NCBI GenBank assembly: GCA_016293005.1
Contig: JAEDFA010000053.1
Span: forward strand, 1-12,223
Origin: Treponema sp.
GTDB lineage: Bacteria; Spirochaetota; Spirochaetia; Treponematales; Treponemataceae
DNA length: 12,223 bases
Direction of reading: 5' to 3'
Shown: positions 1 to 7,565 of the stretch, one piece after another
Layout of the letters: each line of letters opens with the position of its first letter
Position numbering within the stretch: position 1 is the first letter of the stretch
Notes under the pieces: model-generated
What the model was told of the DNA's origin: nothing
Databases searched by the model: none
Seen by the model: the letters and a program-made list of their open reading frames with translations, nothing else
Program-made: the position numbers and the translations under genes

Positions 1-852
1 AAAATCAATTGAACTCATCAATTCCTGCGCTTCTGTTGAAAGCATAAAGTCAACAAACTTTTTTGCCGCATCAAGATTTTTTGTATTTTTCATAATCGAA
101 ATGCAGTCGACATCTCCAACAGATTTTGGCGGTGCAACAAGCTGAATATCAAAACCTTCCGAAGCATATTTTGCAAGTGCGTGAAGATAAGAAACTCCAA
201 GCGCATATTCTCCAGTACCAATCAATTTTGCAGGTGCACTTCCTGAATCCGGGAACTGACCTACAAGAGAAGCAAGCGTTAAAAGATAATTCCAGCCGTT
301 TTCCCAACCAAGCCGCTGTAACTGATTTTGAACAAAAAGATAGGCCGTAGAAGATGCAACAGGATTTGTCAAAACGATTTCGCCTTTAAAAAGAGGATTT
401 GCAAGGTCTTCCCAAGTTTGAGGATAAGCAGTACCAGGAAATTTCTGTTCAAAGCGTTTTGCGTTTATGCCGATTCCCAGAGTAAGAACACAAAAACCAG
501 TCCAGGTTCCGTCTTTTGATTTTGCATATTCAGGAATATTTTTTGCAAGCGGAGAAATGTAGTTTTCAAGCGCGCCGGCTTCATCTGCAAGAATATGATA
601 GTTTGTAGCGCCACCTAAAAGAATATCTGCCTGCGGATTGTCTTTTTCAGAAATTACACGGTTTACAAGTTCTCCGGTCGTAGCGCGCAGATATGTAACA
701 GGAATTCCAGTCTTCTGAGTAAAAAACTCGGTGAGAGCACGAGTTTCTTCCTCGTGAATAATCGAATAAATGCGAAGTTCAGATTTTTTCTGACAAGACG
801 CAAACAAAACACAAGCCGCTAAGAAAGCGAAAAAATAACGAAACTTTTTCAT
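1..852 (-). CDS. ABC transporter substrate-binding lipoprotein, iron/phosphonate type (partial, C-terminus beyond window)
   Basis: Open from ATG at 852 to the window edge, giving 284 residues without a stop. The N-terminus is a lipoprotein signal: MKK, a hydrophobic stretch, then the lipobox LFASC with Cys20 as the lipidated residue. A Shine-Dalgarno GAGGA lies about 7 bases upstream of the ATG. The mature part begins with a beta-strand followed by HEEETRALTEFF, then TGELVNRV and NPQADILLGG, a pattern familiar from family 1 periplasmic binding proteins of the Fe(III)/2-aminoethylphosphonate type (AfuA/FutA-like). TWEDLANPLFKGEIVLTNP further on is also typical. It would capture a small ligand outside the cytoplasmic membrane and hand it to an ABC permease, probably encoded to the left of the window. 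The ligand cannot be decided from sequence; iron is the commonest in this family. Confidence 0.9.
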   Translation of the reverse strand, partial: MKKFRYFFAFLAACVLFASCQKKSELRIYSIIHEEETRALTEFFTQKTGIPVTYLRATTGELVNRVISEKDNPQADILLGGATNYHILADEAGALENYISPLAKNIPEYAKSKDGTWTGFCVLTLGIGINAKRFEQKFPGTAYPQTWEDLANPLFKGEIVLTNPVASSTAYLFVQNQLQRLGWENGWNYLLTLASLVGQFPDSGSAPAKLIGTGEYALGVSYLHALAKYASEGFDIQLVAPPKSVGDVDCISIMKNTKNLDAAKKFVDFMLSTEAQELMSSIDF

Positions 853-878
853 AATCATTCCTCTATAAAAACTCAAGA

Positions 879-899
879 GATTGTTTCAACAATCGATTG
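879..899. promoter_or_regulatory. overlapping dyad-symmetric sites upstream of the binding-protein gene
   Basis: GATTGTT, a 2-base spacer and AACAATC form a perfect 16-base inverted repeat (879-894). It overlaps a second palindrome, CAATCGATTG (890-899). Both lie 27-47 bases upstream of the ATG at 852. On the minus strand TTTACA followed 17 bases later by AACAAT could be a weak -35/-10 pair, which would put the dyads inside the promoter. This looks like an operator; the regulator is unknown. A metal-responsive regulator would suit the gene but that is inference. Confidence 0.45.
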
Positions 900-1075
900 A
901 CTTGTAAATTTTCTGTAAAATTTATCTGATACTTAAAAATACAAAAAAAAGAACTGTTTTTATATAACCAGATTTAAAAAATTTTTCAATGCCACAATTT
1001 TTCGAACTTCACAGACTTCGCTTTTTACAATGAATGACAATCAGCCCCATTCCTTCCCCAAAAAAAAATCCCACT

Positions 1076-1354
1076 TTACGCCCTAAACCGATACCCTACA
1101 CCAGTTTCTGTCAGAATATACCGCGAATCTGCAGTGTCGTGTTCGATTTTTCGGCGGAGGTTTGCCATAGTCACCCGCACAAACTGAAAATCTTCCACTG
1201 CAACGTGTCCCCAAACTTTTTCTGCAATGTAACGATCAGACCAGGCACCGCCTTCCCTACTTTTGAGAAAATTGTAAATGTCGAAAATGGATTTCTGCTG
1301 GAATCCCCATTTTTGAGAAATTCCTGCAAGTATGGCGTAACGAGTCAAAAAACC
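1076..1354 (-). pseudogene. truncated OmpR/KdpE-type response regulator (DNA-binding domain only)
   Basis: The 90-odd residues end with a clear winged-helix effector domain: YIAEKVWGH, then VRVTMANLRRKIE, then RYILTETGVGYRF and a stop at 1076. These match the recognition helix and C-terminal wing of OmpR-family regulators; LTETGVGYR is especially like KdpE. The receiver domain that should precede it is absent: the frame hits a stop just upstream (1355-1357) and the DNA there belongs to a different, oppositely oriented remnant. The only possible start is a TTG at 1348 with no ribosome-binding site. I therefore read it as the 3' fragment of a gene whose 5' two-thirds was lost. A stand-alone DNA-binding domain being expressed is possible but less likely. 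Confidence 0.7.
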
Positions 1355-1393
1355 TCACACTTAGATACATTTAATCCTATAGGCATAGAACCA

Positions 1394-1685
1394 GATTATA
1401 CCGTAATAGGAAAAAGATATTTCACAAGAAGCACTCGCAGAAGCAGTAGGTGTTTCAACAACACACATAAGCCATATTGAAACCGGTGCTACAAAATTAA
1501 GTTTAAGTGTTTTTATAAAAATCTCAATAGCTTTGGATATTTCAGCAGATTTATTACTAAAAGATAATGAACTGCCTGATTATATTTATTCACAAACACA
1601 TAAAAAAGAAAGCGACCGCCAAAAACGAATTCTTACTGAACTGACAAAAGCCGCAAAGAAGATTTTGAAAAAAGAAAAAATCTAA
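1394..1685 (+). pseudogene. XRE-family (Cro/CI helix-turn-helix) regulator, frame-disrupted
   Basis: From 1413 the frame reads KDISQEALAEAVGVSTTHISHIETG, written here as KDISQEALAEAVGVS (1413-1457) then TTHISHIETG: the helix-turn-helix of XRE repressors, continuing through SLSVFIKISIALDISADLLL to a Lys-rich C-terminus and stop at 1683-1685. In this frame TAA TAG lies immediately upstream (1404-1409), so no start is available. In the neighbouring frame DYTVIGKR (1394-1417) is the usual N-terminal motif of the same family. The two pieces lie directly against each other, and the five to eight residues normally found between GKR and the QE(A/K)LA helix are missing. The simplest reading is a small out-of-frame deletion near the GGAAAAAG run. 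No ATG precedes DYTVIGKR either. Confidence in the family is high; confidence that it is inactive is moderate. Confidence 0.75.
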
Positions 1686-2128
1686 GATACTTTGAAATTC
1701 AATTTTAGTTGAGAGTTTAAGGAAACGATTTAAGATTCATTCCCCTTGAACCTGCAATCCAAAGTGAAGTTATCTAGGAGTTCCCCTAAAATAAAGATGG
1801 GTACTTATTTAATCACACAATTGTAAAGCGTGAATCATTATCTGAAGCAGATGAAAGACGCTTGCAGGAAGATTTTAATGTAATCGGTAATTATGATAAT
1901 TTGGCATTGTTTCTGTTGTTTAGCTCTGCCATCTGCCTTAAACATGCATATTCGACAAACTTGTTCAATTCACTCATCTACTTCTTCGCTTCGGTTTTTG
2001 CAAGCGCCTGTTCGTGCCTATTATAAGGAATAATACCTTTGTCGATAAATAAATCATCATTTAAACGATACCGAACTTGAATTTTTGCCAATATCATTTC
2101 CATATTAACTTTTTTCGAGAGGTAATTT
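1686..2128. other. intergenic region with minute ORFs of uncertain status
   Basis: No convincing gene. On the minus strand a 41-codon ORF (2103 to 1978) is followed directly by a 28-codon ORF starting with ATG at 1977 and ending at 1891; TAG and ATG abut. The first contains DDLFIDKGIIPYNRHEQAL, faintly like SHOCT-type small helical domains, but it has no Shine-Dalgarno. On the plus strand the stretch around 1831-1904 reads KRESLSEADERRLQEDF, protein-like but without a start. These may be fragments of lost genes. The last 40 bases hold the leader and ribosome-binding site of the lipoprotein gene. Confidence 0.35.
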
Positions 2129-3670
2129 ATGAGAATGGTGAAAAAGGCGGCTTATTTGGCATGGCTCTTGTTGGCGGGAGCTTTGTTCGGGATGATTATG
2201 GCGGGGTGCCAGAATAATGATTCCACTCCAGAAGATTCTAACATCGAAACAGATGATGAATTTTTTGGAGAATATGTGGATGATGAGTTTGGGATAGTCT
2301 ATGTTCTAAATGAAAATGGAACATATTCTATAAAACAAGGCGATTATTTACTTGAAAGCGGAGATTTGGAACTTTCTGATGATGATAGCAGTCGTGCTAT
2401 AAGAAAAAAAGGAAAGAAGAATGTAACGCATAAAGCGAAAAAGTCTGGCGGTGCAAAAGGCAGCACAAAGAAACCATCTGCTTCAAAGAGTTCGGTAACT
2501 AAAGGTTATTCTGGAAATACAAACATTGGAAACACATCTTTTAGCAAAAAAGGAACTTCTAGCTCATCTAGGATTTCAAATCAAATAATTTATGTGCAGA
2601 GTGAATGGTACGGCAACAATAGTAAGAAGAATGTAGTTCCTGTTGTAAGATATTATGACAATGCAGATCCTTACTCAACAAAACAAATAGTTTCAGGGTC
2701 TCCAACAGGAACAATACGCTATTCAGGAAATACAAAATACAAATGGTACAAATTTACAATAAAAAATTCTGTAAAAATTTCTGGTCATGTATATAGAAAT
2801 GATAAATATTTTGCTTATATTTCCTCAACCTCAGAACGTGTAATCTCCATCGATGCAAACGGAAATCTTTCTTATTCAAAACCTGCTGGGGTACGTTCCG
2901 CAAGCACAGAAGAATCTGAATACAATGGAAATGACTATTTGTGGTATGTTCAAGGAAACTTTACGGCAGATACTTCAAAACAATGGGAAGCACTTAACGA
3001 CTACAATAACATGAAAGAAATTGCAGAAGGTGTCTTCCAAGCAACTTTGTATCTTCCAAAAAATATTTACGGCTTTAAAATTATGACTAGAGATGATACC
3101 CATGATTATTCCGTAGCTCTAGATTATCAAGGACTTGTTCCAAAGAATGAATGGTTCAATGTTGTTGAAAGTTGGTCTTATGATTGGTATTCAAAAAATG
3201 CAGCAATTTCTACTGGTGGCGGATTATATACTTTCACGCTTGACCTGTCCGATGAAACTCCTATGTTGTGTATTTCTACAGATGAGGAAGAAGACTCTTC
3301 AGAAGATGATGCTAATCTTTATGTAGTTGGAAATTTCGACGATATAAACTGGAAATTCACTGATGAAGGAGTGATGGAACAAACAATCGGTACAATTACC
3401 AAATTCAAAACAAAAAATCCAATCAAAGTTTCAAAAGAGGGACAATATGAATTTAAAATTGCCGATAAAGCTTGGGGCGGAATTTTTGATGAATATTGGT
3501 ACAACGAATACGATGAAGATTTAGTTGGAAATTGGGTTCAAATTGGCAGCACCTACAAAATAAAAAAATGGGGCTTCAATACTAATATAAAACAATATCT
3601 AGAAGTCGGAGAATACGATTTTTATCTTGATACTTACAATAGTAGAATAAAGATTGAAAAAGTAAACTAA
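2129..3670 (+). CDS. secreted lipoprotein with basic Ser/Lys-rich linker and two tandem beta-sandwich-like domains
   Basis: 513 residues. ATG at 2129 is preceded by GAGAGG at the right distance; Met3 is a less likely alternative. Residues 1-27 form a lipoprotein signal with lipobox IMAGC, Cys27 being the lipidated residue. An acidic stretch (about 30-60) leads to a short beta-rich piece with NENGTYSIKQGDY. Residues about 92-152 are very rich in Lys, Ser and Gly and probably disordered. The C-terminal half holds two related units: LWYVQGNF at 271-278 and NLYVVGNF at 396-403, each followed by a Trp and later a beta-strand with FKI. This LYxVGxF...W pattern resembles SusE/SusF-type or CBM-like carbohydrate-binding folds, so binding of a polysaccharide at the cell surface is a reasonable guess, not a demonstrated function. 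It is followed 42 bases later by the 97-aa gene and probably co-transcribed with it. Confidence 0.85.
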   Translation: MRMVKKAAYLAWLLLAGALFGMIMAGCQNNDSTPEDSNIETDDEFFGEYVDDEFGIVYVLNENGTYSIKQGDYLLESGDLELSDDDSSRAIRKKGKKNVTHKAKKSGGAKGSTKKPSASKSSVTKGYSGNTNIGNTSFSKKGTSSSSRISNQIIYVQSEWYGNNSKKNVVPVVRYYDNADPYSTKQIVSGSPTGTIRYSGNTKYKWYKFTIKNSVKISGHVYRNDKYFAYISSTSERVISIDANGNLSYSKPAGVRSASTEESEYNGNDYLWYVQGNFTADTSKQWEALNDYNNMKEIAEGVFQATLYLPKNIYGFKIMTRDDTHDYSVALDYQGLVPKNEWFNVVESWSYDWYSKNAAISTGGGLYTFTLDLSDETPMLCISTDEEEDSSEDDANLYVVGNFDDINWKFTDEGVMEQTIGTITKFKTKNPIKVSKEGQYEFKIADKAWGGIFDEYWYNEYDEDLVGNWVQIGSTYKIKKWGFNTNIKQYLEVGEYDFYLDTYNSRIKIEKVN

Positions 3671-3712
3671 GAAGAAGAGAAAAATCTTATTTGCAAGCAA
3701 GGAGTATTAATT

Positions 3713-4006
3713 ATGAAAAAAATTATTTTAGGAACTTTGGTTATGTTGACCATTGGAATGGGTTTTGGTTTTGCACAGACACAGAAAAAAAATGATACTG
3801 AAACTAAATCGAAAGATTATTACGAAGGTTATAAGCAAGCAGCAAATGATTATTCTAAAAAAAACCAAAAATATAATCCTTATTATTGCGACAGCACCTA
3901 CAGGAACGAGAAGCAGGAATATGACTGCATAAGAGGTTACCAAGACAGTTGGGAAAGAAACAGTGAAGTTGCACCAAGAACTCCAAAAGATAATTCCAAC
4001 AATTAA
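3713..4006 (+). CDS. small exported protein with two cysteines, unknown function
   Basis: 97 residues. AAGGAG lies a few bases before ATG at 3713. Residues 1-21 are a clear Sec signal peptide with probable cleavage after GFA (position 21). The mature protein is about 76 residues, very hydrophilic and rich in Tyr, Asn, Lys and Asp. Two similar motifs are seen: YYEGYKQAANDY (36-47) and YDCIRGYQDSWE (70-81). Cys59 and Cys72 could form a disulfide once exported. I do not recognise a family. It shares an operon with the lipoprotein gene upstream (42-base gap without a terminator) and is followed by a strong hairpin terminator, so the two products probably act in the same envelope process. Confidence 0.8.
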   Translation: MKKIILGTLVMLTIGMGFGFAQTQKKNDTETKSKDYYEGYKQAANDYSKKNQKYNPYYCDSTYRNEKQEYDCIRGYQDSWERNSEVAPRTPKDNSNN

Positions 4007-4031
4007 TAAAATTTCGCACTAAAACAACGTT

Positions 4032-4080
4032 AAAATCCCTAGTCTTAAAAATTAAGTCTAGGGATTTTGCAATTTTTATT
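4032..4080 (+). terminator. strong intrinsic terminator after the lipoprotein/small-protein operon
   Basis: AAAATCCCTAG (4032-4042) pairs perfectly with CTAGGGATTTT (4058-4068); inside, after one T-T mismatch, CTTAA pairs with TTAAG around an AAA loop. An ATTTTTATT tract follows. It starts 25 bases after the stop codon at 4006 and separates this operon from the sensor gene. Confidence 0.85.
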
Positions 4081-4131
4081 ATAAAATAATTTTTGTAGAT
4101 TCTATTTGATTAAGGGAAATATTCTGTTCCA

Positions 4132-7020
4132 ATGTTTTGCAAAACCAATTTTCATCTTTTTATAATTTTATTGCTTCTTTCCGCTTTTCCTGTTTTTTCG
4201 CGAACCGCTGTTTCCGGGCAGCAGCAAGTAAAAAACATCTTCTATACAATAGATAAAAAATCAAACTTGCAAGTTGAAGACGGCTCTGATGGGCTGGGCA
4301 AAAACGCCATCAACGAAATTATAAAAAACGGAACTCAGATTAAAGATGAATTCAGGTTTTCGCCGGGCTTTGTGAACGGAACGCTCTGGGTTTTGATTCA
4401 AAAAAATTCTGATTTTACTGATGCAACAAACAGTAAAAACTTTCAGATTTTGGACTTGGGGCCGGAACTTGTTGACCGCGCCGAGCTTTTTGTTTTTTGT
4501 GGCGAAAAATGGCAAAAAGCAGATTCCACCGGACGGCAAGTAAAAAATTCAGAAAAAAGCATAAAATCCTGGCGAAGTTTTGTTCAGATTCCAGAACAGA
4601 ATGCCGGCGACGAATTTTTTGTGCTAAAAATAAAAAGTTCCGATTCAATTTCACTGGTTTTCAGATTTTTTGAGATTTCAACTTTCTTTGCCCAGACTGA
4701 AAAATTTTCTTTTATTCACATAATTTTTGTAGGACTGATGTTTCTTGCGTTTTTTACACTCCTACTGTTTTTTGTAAGTTCAAAAGAAAAACTCTTACTG
4801 TATCTTAGCCTTATGAGCCTTTGCTTCTGCCTTTATCAAGCCGCAATGAAAGGTCTTGGCTGCACTTATATCTGGAACAGAATCTGCGATTGTCTGTTTT
4901 TTTCAAGATTCAGTTATGTTGTCTGCTGTATAGGCTTGCTTTTTTCGCAGATTCTGTTTCTTCAGAACATTTCGTTCAATAAAAACGGAATTTTCTACAA
5001 ATCAATCCTGTGCATTCTTTCCGCAATCTGCCTGGTTTCAGTTACGCTGTATGCGTTTGTCAGAAATATTAAAATTTCATACATCACAACTATCTGCTTT
5101 TTAATTTTCGGATGCATTTTCTGCTCGGTGATTATATTTCTTTCAGCAATCAGAAAAAAATCCATTCCAGTCCTGCTGATTTGTTCATGGATTCCGCTTT
5201 TTGTATACATAGTCTTCAGACAGTCGCTGCACTTGCTTCGTCTAAAATACAACGTGAATTCTTATTTGGCGATTTTTGACAACGACTATTATTTTGGCTA
5301 CGACATCTGCTTTATTTTTCACATATTCATCTACAGCCTTAGCATTTTTATAAAACTTCGACAAAAAAACCTTGAATTCAATATGTACCGCGAGTCTTCA
5401 TATTTTTTAAAGGCATCGGCGCATGAACTGCTTGCCCCTATAACTTTGATTCAAAATTCCTTTGAAGAACTGGAACGCCAGAACACCCATGAAAAACCCG
5501 ACGAAAAAAGCGCATCGGGGGGCAGACACCAGCAAAATCCAGAACAAATTTTTTCTTATTTAAAATCCGTAAAAGGTAACATTTCACGGATTAAAAACAT
5601 TGCGCTCATGGTAAACTCCCTGGAAGAACAGGAACTGGATATTCATAAAGTTTCCAGGCTTTGCAAGCCGATTCGCATTATGCAGATTTTTCAGCAGGTT
5701 ATGGACAATTTTATTCCATATTCAGAATTCAAGGGGATTGAAATAAATTATTTTTCATCCTGCTCAGAAAAAACCTGCGTTTCAGTCTTTCCTCTTTTTC
5801 TGGAAACGGTTTTTACAAATCTTATAGACAACGCCGTTAAATATTCTGTTGAGAACGGAAAAATCAGCATAAACATTGAATACAACGAGCAGAAAAGCGA
5901 GCTTGTTTATCAAGTTTCTAATTTTTCAGAAAATATTCTTGGTCAAAATCTGGAAACGCTTTTTTCTTTAGGCGCAAGAGGAAAAAATGCCGCGGAAAAT
6001 ATACGCGGGCTTGGAATAGGGCTTCATCTTGTAAGAAGAATCTGCAGGCTCTACAATGGAAGTTGCTCGGCTTTTTGCATTCCTCTTGAAAATCCTTTAG
6101 AAAACAAACTTGAAAATCTTGGCGGAAATCTGCCTAAGAACAAAAATTCCACTGAACTGTGCAAAGTTGTTTTTGAAGCAAGGCTGACCCTTCTGCCCTA
6201 CTCGCCTGAAACCAGCGAACTTTTGAAAAATGACCGCGCAAACGGCTACAATAAAATTCTTTCTGAAAAAAAATCCTTAAAAAACGACGCGCAGGAATCA
6301 GAACTTAAGAATCTTATGCAAAACAACCTGATTCTTATTGTTGAAGACAACATTGCCCTGCTTAAAAATATTGCTGAACTTTTAAAGCCGTACTGCTCGG
6401 TAATTACCGCCACAAACGGAAAGGATGCCATCTGCAAAATCAAAAAAAATGCGCCGGACTTAATTATTTCTGATATGGTTATGCCAGTTATGGGCGGAAA
6501 AGCGTTCTTTGACTTCTGCCGCGGCGATGAAAACCTTAAAAACGTGCCTTTTCTGTTCCTTACCGGAGTTCAGGATGTCGCGCTCAAAAATTCGTTTATA
6601 AAACAAGGCGTTGTAGACTACATTTTTAAACCTTTTTCACAGGAAGAGCTGCTATTAAAAATTTATTCAATTCTGTCTTTATGCATGAATATCCGCAAGG
6701 ACTTTGCAAGAACAATCACAGATTTTGTAAACAACTCAACAGCAGGCGGAATGCACAGAGGCATTTCTTTTATGGAAAAAGAGCCAGAAGAAAATCATAT
6801 TTCCCAGAAAGAAAAGCGGCACGAATATTACAAAACCTTTAACCTTTCAAAACGTGAAGTAGAAATTTCAGAGCTTCTGTACGAAAACCACAGCAACAAG
6901 GAGATTGCAGAAACACTGTTCATTGCGGTAAGCACGGTTGCAACCCACATACAGCATATCTACGAAAAATGCGGCGTAAAAAACCGCAACGAATGGATTC
7001 GTCTTATGAGCGGCAGCTAG
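4132..7020 (+). CDS. membrane hybrid histidine kinase with receiver and LuxR-type DNA-binding output domain
   Basis: 962 residues. Residues 1-24 are a signal peptide. About 30-180 is an extracytoplasmic domain like 7TMR-DISMED2, with FSPGFVNGTLWVLI. About 194-410 is a 7TMR-type bundle of seven hydrophobic segments. The kinase follows: H-box SAHELLAPIT with phospho-acceptor His431, N-box FTNLIDNAVKYS (561-572) and G-box RGLGIGL (625-631). A poorly conserved linker (about 640-730) leads to a receiver with acidic pair Glu738/Asp739, phospho-acceptor Asp781, Thr811 and Lys833. The C-terminus (about 903-960) is a GerE/LuxR helix-turn-helix with SKREVEISELL, SNKEIAETL and VSTVATHIQHIY. All key residues are present, so it should be active. 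ATG at 4132 is the only in-frame start after the TAA at 4111; the ribosome-binding site is weak (AAGGGA, far upstream). No separate regulator is adjacent, as expected if the chain regulates DNA directly. Ligand unknown; the DISMED2 fold is thought to bind carbohydrates or similar small ligands. Confidence 0.93.
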   Translation: MFCKTNFHLFIILLLLSAFPVFSRTAVSGQQQVKNIFYTIDKKSNLQVEDGSDGLGKNAINEIIKNGTQIKDEFRFSPGFVNGTLWVLIQKNSDFTDATNSKNFQILDLGPELVDRAELFVFCGEKWQKADSTGRQVKNSEKSIKSWRSFVQIPEQNAGDEFFVLKIKSSDSISLVFRFFEISTFFAQTEKFSFIHIIFVGLMFLAFFTLLLFFVSSKEKLLLYLSLMSLCFCLYQAAMKGLGCTYIWNRICDCLFFSRFSYVVCCIGLLFSQILFLQNISFNKNGIFYKSILCILSAICLVSVTLYAFVRNIKISYITTICFLIFGCIFCSVIIFLSAIRKKSIPVLLICSWIPLFVYIVFRQSLHLLRLKYNVNSYLAIFDNDYYFGYDICFIFHIFIYSLSIFIKLRQKNLEFNMYRESSYFLKASAHELLAPITLIQNSFEELERQNTHEKPDEKSASGGRHQQNPEQIFSYLKSVKGNISRIKNIALMVNSLEEQELDIHKVSRLCKPIRIMQIFQQVMDNFIPYSEFKGIEINYFSSCSEKTCVSVFPLFLETVFTNLIDNAVKYSVENGKISINIEYNEQKSELVYQVSNFSENILGQNLETLFSLGARGKNAAENIRGLGIGLHLVRRICRLYNGSCSAFCIPLENPLENKLENLGGNLPKNKNSTELCKVVFEARLTLLPYSPETSELLKNDRANGYNKILSEKKSLKNDAQESELKNLMQNNLILIVEDNIALLKNIAELLKPYCSVITATNGKDAICKIKKNAPDLIISDMVMPVMGGKAFFDFCRGDENLKNVPFLFLTGVQDVALKNSFIKQGVVDYIFKPFSQEELLLKIYSILSLCMNIRKDFARTITDFVNNSTAGGMHRGISFMEKEPEENHISQKEKRHEYYKTFNLSKREVEISELLYENHSNKEIAETLFIAVSTVATHIQHIYEKCGVKNRNEWIRLMSGS

Positions 7021-7114
7021 AATAAATTTTTATTCCACCATTACCAACAAGTCAATGATCCGCCAAAAGTTCTTTCTGTCTATTAAGCGGAAATTCGCAA
7101 GGTAATGCCCATAC

Positions 7115-7136
7115 TGTTAATTTTTCATCATTAACA
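7115..7136. terminator. weak bidirectional hairpin between converging genes
   Basis: TGTTAAT (7115-7121) pairs perfectly with ATTAACA (7130-7136) around an 8-base loop. It lies between the converging 3' ends of the sensor gene (7020) and crcB (7176). The stem is A/T-rich and the following T-run is short, so termination efficiency is doubtful. Confidence 0.35.
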
Positions 7137-7175
7137 ATTTGACACTAAATCCACGTTTTTACAAACTGGATGGCA

Positions 7176-7547
7176 CTACATATTGTCTACAATCACTTGC
7201 CCTGCAAAAGCCAGCCCTACTCCCACAACAACGCTCAGTGCAATATATAAAACAGCAAGTCCGATATGTCCTGTCTTTATGAGAGTTTCAGTTTCTAAAG
7301 CAAAAGTTGAGAAAGTCGTAAAACCACCGCACAATCCTGTTTTGATAAAAAGCACAAGTTTAGGCGACAGCGAACTATTCTTTACTGCAAGAGACGCAAC
7401 AAGTCCTATAACAAAACAACCCAAAAGATTTATCACTAAAGTCTTTACCGGAAAAATAAATGGTTCTTTAAGTGGAATCAGTCCTATCAAATATCTGAAA
7501 CTGGCTCCAATTCCGCCACCTAATGCAACTACTAAACAATTCAACAT
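7176..7547 (-). CDS. crcB: fluoride ion channel FluC/CrcB
   Basis: 123 residues from ATG at 7547, the usual length for this family. Three signature motifs are present: GGGIGASFRY (10-19), LVINLLGCFVIG with the conserved pore Asn40 (37-48), and GLCGGFTTFSTF (71-82), which includes the Phe box and hydroxyl residues lining the fluoride path. Four hydrophobic helices are visible. Known members are dual-topology dimers in the inner membrane that export fluoride. I prefer ATG 7547 because AGCAGG sits 5 bases upstream and the protein then starts MLNCLVVALGG as family members do; ATG 7565 would add six residues without a ribosome-binding site. I see no fluoride riboswitch upstream. It lies 193 bases downstream of the MATE gene on the same strand. 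Confidence 0.93.
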   Translation of the reverse strand: MLNCLVVALGGGIGASFRYLIGLIPLKEPFIFPVKTLVINLLGCFVIGLVASLAVKNSSLSPKLVLFIKTGLCGGFTTFSTFALETETLIKTGHIGLAVLYIALSVVVGVGLAFAGQVIVDNM

Positions 7548-7565
7548 ATAAACCTGCTTTGCCAT

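Noticed and set aside
897..925. Plus-strand TTGACT promoter-like sequence
   Set aside because: The possible -10 is poor and nothing coding lies behind it on the plus strand.
1034..1480. 148-codon plus-strand ORF
   Set aside because: It runs antisense to the KdpE-like remnant and then through the XRE remnant in the wrong frame; only the short DYTVIGKR piece is meaningful and is reported with the pseudogene.
7023..7168. Minus-strand reading VNDEKLTVWALPCEFPLNRQ between the sensor gene and crcB
   Set aside because: About 28 codons with no start and a stop just upstream; it may be a remnant but is too short to support.
7183..7551. 122-codon plus-strand ORF
   Set aside because: It is the antisense shadow of crcB, whose family motifs are unmistakable.
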